From Pseudomonadota bacterium (GTDB lineage Bacteria > Pseudomonadota > Alphaproteobacteria > Rhizobiales > Beijerinckiaceae), in NCBI GenBank assembly GCA_021780015.1, contig JAJXZN010000108.1, forward strand, positions 1 through 6,439: a DNA stretch of 6,439 nt, in the 5' to 3' direction. A program made the position numbers and the translations under genes. Below the pieces are notes generated by a model, which was not told the origin of the DNA, did not search any database, and saw only the letters and a list, made by a program, of their open reading frames with translations. Within the stretch, counting starts at the first letter, position 1. Every line of letters starts with the position of its first letter. This document shows positions 1 through 5,627 of this stretch, in pieces.

Positions 1-923
1 AAGCCAAGGCACGCGCCGCGCTGGCGACTCATAAGCTCATCATCGCCGATCTCGAAAAGGACGACCTTCTCGCGCTGGCCGACATGCCCGAGGCCAAGGA
101 TGCGATCATTTTCGACATCCGCACCATCGATGACAGTTTGCGGCAGGAGCAGTGCCGCGCGAACGTCTTCCATTTCCTTCCCGAGACGGCGATGCGCACC
201 GATGCCTTGGCGCAATATCTCGTCTGGAAGCATTGGACCAATTGGCTGCTCGTCTCGGGCAAGCATCCGGCCGATCTCGCCTATGCCGATGACGTGAAGC
301 AGTCTGCGCGAAAATTCGGCGCGAAGGTCGTTGACGAGCGTTTCTATACCTACGCCGCCGGCTCGCGCCGCACCGATACCGGCCATCAACAAGTGCAGCA
401 GCAATTGCCGCTCGTCACCCAGAATGCGCCGCCCTATGACGTGGCTTTCGTCGCCGACGAGAGCCAGGTTTTCGGCGAATACATGCCCTATCGCACCTGG
501 GATCCGCGCCCCGTCGTCGGCACGCAGGGCTTGATCGCCGTCGCTTGGCATCGTTCATTCGAGGAATATGGCGGCACGCAATTGCAGAATCGTTTCGAGC
601 GCGAAGTCGGGCGGATCATGACCGAACGCGATTATTCCGCCTGGCTCGGCATCCGCGCCTTCGGCGAGGCAATCCTGCGCTCGAATACCATTCAGCCGGC
701 GCCTTTGCGCGCCTACCTCTTGTCGGACCATTTCGGCGTCGCCGGCTACAAAGGCGAAACGATGAATTTCCGTAAATGGGATTTGCAATTGCGCCAGCCG
801 ATCATTCTGGCGAGCGCGCGCGATCTTGTCTCGGTCTCGCCGCAGGAAGGCTTCCTCAATCCGAATTATCTGACCGACACGCTCGGCTTCGATCAGCCGG
901 AAAGCAAATGCCATTTCAAGTGA
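1..923 (+). CDS. Periplasmic substrate-binding protein, PQQ-dependent alcohol dehydrogenase-associated ABC system (5' partial)
   Basis: The frame is open from the left edge (first full codon at base 3) to TGA at 921-923, giving 306 visible residues. The true start lies outside the window, so the ATG at 84 is internal. The sequence resembles the type I periplasmic-binding-protein family named for PQQ-dependent alcohol dehydrogenase systems (TIGR03863-like): an early IIFDIRTIDDSLR segment, a central YDVAFVADE stretch followed by YMPYRTWDPRPVVGTQGL, then AYLLSDHFGVAGYKG and a C-terminal FLNPNYLTDTLGFD. Members are thought to deliver a ligand to an inner-membrane ABC transporter. From memory, homologues lie in the lut locus of Methylorubrum extorquens and the ped locus of Pseudomonas putida, both implicated in lanthanide handling. 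The ligand here is not shown by the sequence. The next gene, 15 nt downstream, is the usual partner, which supports the assignment. The signal peptide is not visible because the 5' end is missing. Confidence 0.85.
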   Translation, partial: AKARAALATHKLIIADLEKDDLLALADMPEAKDAIIFDIRTIDDSLRQEQCRANVFHFLPETAMRTDALAQYLVWKHWTNWLLVSGKHPADLAYADDVKQSARKFGAKVVDERFYTYAAGSRRTDTGHQQVQQQLPLVTQNAPPYDVAFVADESQVFGEYMPYRTWDPRPVVGTQGLIAVAWHRSFEEYGGTQLQNRFEREVGRIMTERDYSAWLGIRAFGEAILRSNTIQPAPLRAYLLSDHFGVAGYKGETMNFRKWDLQLRQPIILASARDLVSVSPQEGFLNPNYLTDTLGFDQPESKCHFK

Positions 924-938
924 GGGCGTAAGCAGGCG

Positions 939-1922
939 ATGACGAAACTCCGCAAAATCCTTCTCTTCGGCGTCGCTGTTCTTTTGTTTTCGATTGCCGC
1001 AGCGGCTGAGGCCAATGCCTATGTGATCTTCGTCTCGAACGAGAAGGACGACACGGTTTCGGTCGTCGACAGCGCCAGCCTGAAAGTCGTCAAGACCATC
1101 GCCGTCGGCCATCGCCCGCGCGGCATCATCATCACGCCGGATCATAAGACGATCGTCGTCTGCCTCGGCGATGATGGCCAGATCGCCATGATCGACGCCA
1201 ATACGTTCCAGGTGACGCGCAAGTTCGATTCCGGCTCCGATCCGGAACTTCTCAATATCTCACCCGACGGCAAGATTCTCTATGTTGCCAACGAGGACGA
1301 TAGTCTTGTCACGATCATGGACTTCAAGACCGGCAATACGATCGAGGAAGTGCCGATCGGCGTCGAGCCGGAAGGTATGGCGGTGAGCCCCGATGGTCGC
1401 ATCGTCGTCGCGACGTCCGAATCGACCAGCATGGCGCATTTCATCGATACCAAGACCTATAAGGTGCTCGCCAATATCCTGGTCGATTCGCGGCCGCGTT
1501 ATGCCGAGTTTACCGCCGACGGATCCAAGGTCTGGGTGACGTCCGAGGTCGGGGGCACGGTCTCGGTCATCGATGCCAAGACCTACAAAATCCTGAATGT
1601 CATCCATTTCGCCATTCCGGGCGTCCGGCCCGAGCTGATCTCGCCGGTCGGCATCACGTTCACGAAGGACGGCAAGCGCGCCTTCATCTCCCTGGGCAAG
1701 GCGAACCGCCTCGCCGTCGTCGATACATCGAATTACAACGTCATCGATTACGTGCTGGTCGGCCAGCGCCCATGGCACACGGCCCTGAGTCCGGACGGTT
1801 CGACACTCTATTCGGCCAATGGCGAGACCAATGACATCACGGTCGTCGACGTCGCCTCGCTGCGGCCGACGAAATCGGTGCCCGTCGGCCGCTTGCCCTG
1901 GGGCTTGGCGATCCGGCCCTAG
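939..1922 (+). CDS. Exported seven-bladed YVTN beta-propeller protein, PQQ-dependent catabolism-associated
   Basis: The 327-aa product starts with a clear Sec signal peptide: basic MTKLRK, a hydrophobic core at residues 7-22 and an ANA cleavage site, so the mature protein probably begins at Tyr28. The rest reads as seven YVTN-type repeats, each with a TPDG/SPDG-like turn, a V-x-V-x-D strand and a VG-x-x-P-x-G connector (turns near residues 67, 109, 151, 193, 243 and 285; VGHRP, VGQRP and VGRLP links). This matches the family of PQQ-catabolism-associated beta-propellers (TIGR03866-like) found beside the substrate-binding protein encoded just upstream. Asp-Asp pairs occur at 37-38, 78-79 and 120-121 in the first three blades. 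The ATG at 939 follows the upstream stop by 15 nt, with GAGGG at 922-926 and GCAGG at 932-936 as possible ribosome contacts. The role is probably periplasmic, assisting transport or PQQ-enzyme function; the biochemical activity is unknown. Confidence 0.88.
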   Translation: MTKLRKILLFGVAVLLFSIAAAAEANAYVIFVSNEKDDTVSVVDSASLKVVKTIAVGHRPRGIIITPDHKTIVVCLGDDGQIAMIDANTFQVTRKFDSGSDPELLNISPDGKILYVANEDDSLVTIMDFKTGNTIEEVPIGVEPEGMAVSPDGRIVVATSESTSMAHFIDTKTYKVLANILVDSRPRYAEFTADGSKVWVTSEVGGTVSVIDAKTYKILNVIHFAIPGVRPELISPVGITFTKDGKRAFISLGKANRLAVVDTSNYNVIDYVLVGQRPWHTALSPDGSTLYSANGETNDITVVDVASLRPTKSVPVGRLPWGLAIRP

Positions 1923-1944
1923 CGTGAACAATAAAACGAAGATT

Positions 1945-1951
1945 GGGAGGA
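1945..1951 (+). promoter_or_regulatory. Strong Shine-Dalgarno site that decides the start of the small exported protein
   Basis: GGGAGGA lies 3 nt before the ATG at 1955 and matches the anti-SD well. It shows that translation starts at 1955 rather than at the in-frame TTG at 1943, which would begin inside the ribosome-binding site. It is the best SD in the window, suggesting the small protein is made in larger amounts than its neighbours. Confidence 0.7.
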
Positions 1952-1954
1952 AAC

Positions 1955-2335
1955 ATGCCGCGGCAGACATCGAAATTGTGGGCAAAGCCCTATCTGGCGG
2001 CCCTCAGCCTTGCCTGCATCGGCAGCCTCTGCATCGCGTCCGCCGATGCGGCGCCGAAGACGAAATTCTGGAACATCACCGGCGACACCATCGTCAAATT
2101 CGAGCTGGCCCCGGCGGGCACCGGCAAATGGGGTCCCGACCAGTGCAAGAACGATCGCGACGATTCGGTTGATGACGACGAGCGTCTGGCGATCGTGGGC
2201 GTGCCGACCGGGACCTACGATGCGCGCATGACCTACAAGGACGGCAGCGTCTGCCAGGCGAAGTCCGTCAAGGTCGATGAAGGCAAGATTTTCTCGATCG
2301 AGAAGAAAGATCTGACGAATTGCACCAAGCCCTAA
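1955..2335 (+). CDS. Small exported protein of unknown function with acidic stretch
   Basis: I do not recognise this 126-aa product as a named family. Residues 1-32 form a Sec signal peptide: basic MPRQTSKLWAK, a hydrophobic core at about 13-29 and an ADA cleavage site before Ala33. The mature part is about 94 residues. It shows a WNITGDTI strand, a GTGKWGPDQCKNDR segment, an acidic run at 67-76 (DRDDSVDDDE), then GTYDAR and VKVDEGKIFSIE, which look like beta strands of a small domain. Cysteines at 64, 100 and 123 could form one disulfide plus a free thiol. The acidic run resembles a metal-binding loop but does not fit the EF-hand spacing, because position 12 is Leu. The gene sits 32 nt after the YVTN propeller gene and is probably co-transcribed with it, so a periplasmic role in PQQ/lanthanide-dependent oxidation is a reasonable but unproven guess. 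The ATG at 1955 is chosen for its strong SD. Confidence 0.82.
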   Translation: MPRQTSKLWAKPYLAALSLACIGSLCIASADAAPKTKFWNITGDTIVKFELAPAGTGKWGPDQCKNDRDDSVDDDERLAIVGVPTGTYDARMTYKDGSVCQAKSVKVDEGKIFSIEKKDLTNCTKP

Positions 2336-2375
2336 TCGGTGTGGAGGGCGGGGTGACCAAGCGGTCCCACATAAA

Positions 2376-2380
2376 AAGGA
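2376..2380 (+). promoter_or_regulatory. Ribosome binding site for the WD40 gene
   Basis: AAGGA lies 8 nt before the ATG at 2389, an ideal distance. It favours 2389 over the in-frame TTG at 2320 (inside the preceding gene) and over the ATG at 2434, which has only a G-run upstream. Confidence 0.5.
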
Positions 2381-2388
2381 CCAAGCCA

Positions 2389-3582
2389 ATGGCCTGTATA
2401 AAATCTGTCGGCGGCCAACGGGGGCCGTTCAAAATGCCCGGAGTTTTAGGTCTGATCCTGTCGCTCTGCGCCTGCGCGTTGGCTTGGAGCGTTGCATTGC
2501 CGATCGAGTCAAGCTGGGCCGGTCCGCCGCCGTCGCCGCGGCTGCGCTTCATCCAGCTCGTCGGCCATACCGCCGATCTCACCGATGCCGAATACAGTCC
2601 CGACGGCAAAAAGATCGTCACGGCGTCGAGCGACAAGACGGCGCGGATTTGGAATGCCGACAGCGGTGTGCTGCTGCAAACACTGAGCGGCCATACCGCG
2701 GGCGTGCGGACGGCGCGCTTCAGTCCCGACGGCGCGCATGTGCTGACCGCAGCGCAAGATGCGACGGCAAAGCTCTGGGATGTCGCGACCGGCAAGCTGC
2801 TCTTGACGTTCAAGGGCCATACCGATCCGCTCGAGGACGCGGAATTCAGCCGCGACGGCAAATTGGTCGTCACCGCTTCGCGCGACAACACAGCGAAGGT
2901 CTGGGACGCCTCGACCGGCGCGCTCGTCGCGACGCTCACCGGCCATACCGGCGCCGTCATGCACGCGATCTTCAGTCCGGACGGCATGCGCGTGGTCACC
3001 GGCTCCGCCGATCACACGGCCCGCGTCTGGGACGCCAACAGCGGCACGCCGCTTTATACGCTGACGGGCCACAATGGCATTGTCACGGGTGTCACCTACA
3101 GTCCCGACGGAAAGCTGATTGCGACCTCCTCGAGCGACAAGACGGCGCGCATCTGGAACGCGCGCACCGGCGCGCTCATCGAGGCGCTTCTCGGCCATAC
3201 GCGGGCGGTGGAATTCGCCATCTTCAGCCACGACGGCACGAAAATCTTGACTGGTTCGACCGACAAGTCCGGCGTCTTGTGGGACGCCAAGACGGGCGCC
3301 AAGCTCGCCACGCTCCTCGGCCATCATCGGGCGATCGTGTCGGCAAGCTTCAGCCCCGACGACAAGAAGATCGCGACCGCCTCCTATGATTCGACGGCCC
3401 GGATCTGGGATACGGCGACCGGCGCCTCGCTGCTGGTTCTCGCCGGCCAGGGCGGCGAAGTGGTGCGGGCGAAATTCAGCCCGGACGGGCAGCATGTGCT
3501 GACCGCCTCTTTCGACACGACGGCGCGCGTCTGGGACTTGGGCGGGGCAGCGGGCCCATCGGCGGCGGCGCCGTCGAAATAG
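2389..3582 (+). CDS. Exported WD40 repeat protein, eight-bladed propeller
   Basis: The 397-aa product begins with an N-terminal hydrophobic segment (about residues 17-36, after MACIKSVGGQRGPFK) and a plausible cleavage site near SSWAG at 41-45, so it is probably secreted to the periplasm; a retained membrane anchor is also possible. Residues 52-384 are eight WD40 repeats, each exactly 42 residues: Gly-His at 59, 101, 143, 185, 227, 269 and 311, with Gly-Gln at 353 in the last. Most repeats carry GH, FSPDG, TAS-x-D and TARVWD, giving the His-Ser/Thr-Asp-Trp tetrad of WD40 blades (for example H60, S80, D82, W88). The N-terminal RFIQLVGH strand would close the ring. A Gly/Ala/Pro/Ser tail (385-397) follows. 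WD40 propellers are protein-binding scaffolds; no catalytic domain is fused, and the partner is unknown. It follows the small exported protein gene by 53 nt, suggesting a shared transcript. An alternative start is the ATG at 2434. Confidence 0.88.
   Translation: MACIKSVGGQRGPFKMPGVLGLILSLCACALAWSVALPIESSWAGPPPSPRLRFIQLVGHTADLTDAEYSPDGKKIVTASSDKTARIWNADSGVLLQTLSGHTAGVRTARFSPDGAHVLTAAQDATAKLWDVATGKLLLTFKGHTDPLEDAEFSRDGKLVVTASRDNTAKVWDASTGALVATLTGHTGAVMHAIFSPDGMRVVTGSADHTARVWDANSGTPLYTLTGHNGIVTGVTYSPDGKLIATSSSDKTARIWNARTGALIEALLGHTRAVEFAIFSHDGTKILTGSTDKSGVLWDAKTGAKLATLLGHHRAIVSASFSPDDKKIATASYDSTARIWDTATGASLLVLAGQGGEVVRAKFSPDGQHVLTASFDTTARVWDLGGAAGPSAAAPSK
2542..3540 (+). repeat. Eight tandem 126-bp coding repeats (WD40 units)
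   Basis: The WD40 units repeat at an exact 126-bp period with no insertion or deletion, as the Gly-His codons at 2563, 2689, 2815, 2941, 3067, 3193 and 3319 show. Short DNA blocks such as GGCCATACC and TTCAGTCCCGACGG recur between units. Units 1 and 5 share an identical 20-nt block (2626-2645 and 3130-3149, offset 504 = 4 x 126). The units have diverged elsewhere, so this is an old internal duplication rather than a simple repeat. Confidence 0.8.
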
Positions 3583-3596
3583 GCCCCGCGCGGGGC
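3583..3596. terminator. Perfect GC palindrome after the WD40 gene, possible terminator stem
   Basis: GCCCCGCGCGGGGC is a perfect 14-nt inverted repeat starting directly after the WD40 stop codon. It could fold into a strong short stem and mark the boundary between the envelope cluster and the folate genes. No T-run follows, so it is not a canonical intrinsic terminator; it could instead slow 3'-end decay. A second GC palindrome, CCGGCGCCGG, lies at 3623-3632 in the same 69-nt gap. Confidence 0.35.
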
Positions 3597-3651
3597 GAGG
3601 GCAAGGTGCCGGAGGCTCGACGCCGGCGCCGGGCTCGCTTATTGAAGCGCG

Positions 3652-4482
3652 ATGCAACAGAAACGCGACCAATTCCTCGCCTTGCTCGCCGAGAGATCGG
3701 CGATCATGGGCATTCTGAATGTCACCCCGGATTCCTTTTCTGACGGCGGGAAGTTCCAGTCGCACGATGCCGCCTTGGCGCAAACGCGCAAGCTCACCGA
3801 AGAGGGCGCCGACATCCTCGACGTGGGCGCCGAATCGACGCGGCCCGGCCATGTGCCGGTGCCGGAGGCTGAGGAACTCGCGCGGCTCAAGCCGCTGCTT
3901 GCCGACATCGTCCGGGCGACGCCCTTGCCGGTCTCGATCGATACCTCGAAGGCAGCGGTGGCGCGCGCCGCTATCGCCGACGGCGTCGCCGTGGTCAACG
4001 ACGTCTGGGGCTTGCAGCGCGACCCGGCCATGCCCGATGTCGTCGCCGAAGGCGGCGCGGCTGCCGTCATCATGCACAATCGCGACAGCGTCGATCCGGC
4101 CCTCGATATTCTGAGCGACATGCGCCGTTTCTTCGACCGCTCGCTTGCGCTCGCTGAAAAAGCCGGCATTCCGCGCCGCCATCTTATCCTCGATCCTGGC
4201 ATCGGCTTCGGCAAAACCAAGGACCAGAATTTGATCGCGTTGCGCGGCCTCGATCATTTCAGGGATTACGCATTGCCGCTGCTCGTCGGCGTTTCGCGCA
4301 AGAGCTTGTTCGCGCCGATCCTCGGCGCCGGGGTCGATGAGCGCATGATCGGTACGATCGCGACCAACATCATTGCCGCGACGCGCGGCGCCTCGGTCTT
4401 CCGTGTGCATGATGTCGCCGAACATGTCGCGGCATTCAAAGTGTTCGATGCGATCGAACGCCGTCCGGCATGCGTAGCATGA
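3652..4482 (+). CDS. folP: Dihydropteroate synthase
   Basis: This enzyme joins 6-hydroxymethyl-7,8-dihydropterin pyrophosphate to p-aminobenzoate to give dihydropteroate, in the cytoplasmic folate pathway; it is the target of sulfonamides. The 276-aa length fits the family. Its motifs appear in order: MGILNVTPDSFSDGG at 19-33 (Asn23 region, metal/pyrophosphate loop), ADILDVGAESTRPG at 53-66, SIDTSKAAVARAA at 95-107, NDVWG at 116-120, LILDPGIGFGKT at 178-189, VGVSRKS at 212-218 and the C-terminal RVHDV at 251-255. The ATG at 3652 is chosen because an in-frame TGA at 3643 closes the frame just upstream and the N-terminal spacing to the first motif is normal; its ribosome site is weak (GAAGCG at 3644-3649). 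The stop codon overlaps the folK start as ATGA (4479-4482), implying translational coupling. No motif is degraded. Confidence 0.95.
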   Translation: MQQKRDQFLALLAERSAIMGILNVTPDSFSDGGKFQSHDAALAQTRKLTEEGADILDVGAESTRPGHVPVPEAEELARLKPLLADIVRATPLPVSIDTSKAAVARAAIADGVAVVNDVWGLQRDPAMPDVVAEGGAAAVIMHNRDSVDPALDILSDMRRFFDRSLALAEKAGIPRRHLILDPGIGFGKTKDQNLIALRGLDHFRDYALPLLVGVSRKSLFAPILGAGVDERMIGTIATNIIAATRGASVFRVHDVAEHVAAFKVFDAIERRPACVA

Positions 4483-4976
4483 CCGAGATCGGTCTCGGCC
4501 TTGGCAGCAATATCGGCGATGCGCGCGCGCATATCGGCGAGGCCCTGCGCCTGTTGCGCGAAAGCGGCGCGGTCGAGATTACTAAGGTTTCATCGATCTA
4601 TCGAACAGCTCCGTGGGGTTACAAGGACCAGGCGCCTTTCGCCAATGCCGCTGCCCTCGCGCGCACGGAACTCGACCCGGAACATCTTCTCGCGGCGGTG
4701 AAAAAAATCGAGACCGAAATGGGCCGCACGAAAACCGTGCGCTGGGGGCCGCGGCTGATCGATATCGACATTTTGTTCTACGGCACGCAATCGCTTGTGT
4801 CGGAGGCGCTCGTTCTGCCGCATAAGGAACTGTTCAACCGCGCTTTCGTTCTCGTCCCATTGGCCGAGATTGCGCCGGGCTTGGTGCTGGGCGGGCGCCC
4901 GGTTGCCGAGGCGGCGGCGACGATCGCGCACGACGACATCGAGAAATGGGACGACCGACATGGGCAAGCTGATTAA
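4479..4976 (+). CDS. folK: 2-amino-4-hydroxy-6-hydroxymethyldihydropteridine pyrophosphokinase (HPPK)
   Basis: HPPK transfers pyrophosphate from ATP to 6-hydroxymethyl-7,8-dihydropterin, making the substrate of the FolP protein encoded just upstream. The 165-aa product has the family marks: GLGSNIGD at 7-14, SSIYRTAPWG at 38-47, FANAAA at 54-59, and the signature RWGPRLIDIDI at 88-98, whose Asp95 and Asp97 bind magnesium, followed by LVLPHKEL at 111-118 and FVLVPLAEIAPG at 123-134. The ATG at 4479 makes an ATGA overlap with the folP stop and puts the first strand at the usual distance; the in-frame ATG at 4470 (three residues longer, 13-nt overlap) is an equally readable alternative. The order folP-folK is direct, with no folB between. 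The 3' end overlaps the next gene by 17 nt. Confidence 0.94.
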   Translation: MTEIGLGLGSNIGDARAHIGEALRLLRESGAVEITKVSSIYRTAPWGYKDQAPFANAAALARTELDPEHLLAAVKKIETEMGRTKTVRWGPRLIDIDILFYGTQSLVSEALVLPHKELFNRAFVLVPLAEIAPGLVLGGRPVAEAAATIAHDDIEKWDDRHGQAD

Positions 4977-5625
4977 ATTGACCGCCAAGGACGGAGTGAC
5001 GATCGGCGCCTACGAGGCCGTTCCTGCCGGCGAAACGCGCGGCGGCCTCGTCGTCCTGCAGGAGATTTTCGGCGTCAACCGGCATATCCGCAATGTTGCC
5101 GACGATTTCGCCACGCAAGGCTATCATGTGATTGCGCCGGCGCTTTTCGATCGCGCCGAGCCCGATGTCGAACTGGGCTATAGCGGCGAGGATGCGGCCA
5201 GGGGTGTCGCGATTCGCGCCAAGGTCAAATTGGAGCAATCGCTCGCCGACATAGCCGCCGCGGTCGAAGCGGCGAAGCCCGCGGGGCGGGTCGGCATCGT
5301 CGGCTATTGCTGGGGCGGCACGCTTGCCTTCGCCGCCGCGCAGCACGTCGAGGGCCTGGCGGCGGCGGTCGGCTATTACGGTTCCGGCATTGCGGCTTTG
5401 CCGCCGGAGCAATTGCGCTGTCCGGTCATGCTGCATTTCGGCGACCGGGACAAAAGCATTCCGCTTGCCGACGTCGAGAAAATCCGCCGCGCCCATCCCG
5501 ACATCACGATTCATATCTATCCCGCCGATCACGGCTTCAATTGCACGGACCGTCCCTCCTACGATCCGGCGAGCGCGACGCTCGCGCGGCAGCGGACGCT
5601 CGAATTTTTCGCGCAATATATCTGA
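4960..5625 (+). CDS. Dienelactone hydrolase family protein (alpha/beta hydrolase)
   Basis: The 221-aa product is a single-domain cytoplasmic alpha/beta hydrolase of the dienelactone hydrolase family (carboxymethylenebutenolidase-like, COG0412 type). The visible catalytic set is Cys117 in GYCWGG (nucleophile elbow, Cys in place of Ser), Asp164 in FGDRDKSIP and His191 in PADHGFNC, with Glu35 in LQEIFGVN as the glutamate that activates the cysteine in this family. Other family marks are GYHVIAPALFDR at 54-65 and the C-terminal ARQRTLEFF. The frame is open upstream to 4795, but the ATG at 4960 gives the normal N-terminus (KLIKLTAKDGVTIGAYEA), so it is chosen; it lies inside the end of folK with a 17-nt overlap. 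The substrate is unknown: classical members open dienelactones in chloroaromatic degradation, but no other genes of that pathway are present, so a general ester or lactone role is more likely. Confidence 0.92.
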   Translation: MGKLIKLTAKDGVTIGAYEAVPAGETRGGLVVLQEIFGVNRHIRNVADDFATQGYHVIAPALFDRAEPDVELGYSGEDAARGVAIRAKVKLEQSLADIAAAVEAAKPAGRVGIVGYCWGGTLAFAAAQHVEGLAAAVGYYGSGIAALPPEQLRCPVMLHFGDRDKSIPLADVEKIRRAHPDITIHIYPADHGFNCTDRPSYDPASATLARQRTLEFFAQYI

Positions 5626-5627
5626 AC

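Noticed and set aside
1260..1985. 241-codon open frame on the - strand
   Set aside because: It is antisense to the YVTN propeller gene, with Asp/Arg-rich composition from reverse-reading GC-rich codons and no recognisable domain.
2020..2120. Possible RNA element within the small exported protein gene
   Set aside because: Codon periodicity and the signal peptide explain the stretch, and no conserved RNA structure could be identified by eye.
2137..2200. EF-hand in the small exported protein
   Set aside because: The acidic run has Asp at several alternating positions, but no register gives the required Gly at position 6 with Glu or Asp at position 12, so only a generic acidic cluster can be claimed.
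2352..2368. Hairpin GGTGACC-AAGC-GGTCCC ahead of the WD40 gene as a terminator
   Set aside because: The stem is short with a bulged base, and it is followed by A-rich rather than T-rich sequence on the + strand. It is too weak to call.
2320..2388. TTG start extending the WD40 protein upstream
   Set aside because: It would begin inside the preceding gene and put a long polar stretch ahead of the signal peptide. The AAGGA-spaced ATG at 2389 fits better.
2509..4425. Long 638-codon open frame on the - strand
   Set aside because: It lies antisense to the WD40 and folP genes and crosses their gap. Its translation is Arg/Ala/Gly-rich without family motifs, and the 42-residue periodicity merely mirrors the WD40 repeats. 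High third-position GC explains the open frame.
4795..4959. Upstream extension of the dienelactone hydrolase
   Set aside because: The extra 55 residues are Arg/Pro-rich, overlap folK in another frame and precede the normal family N-terminus.
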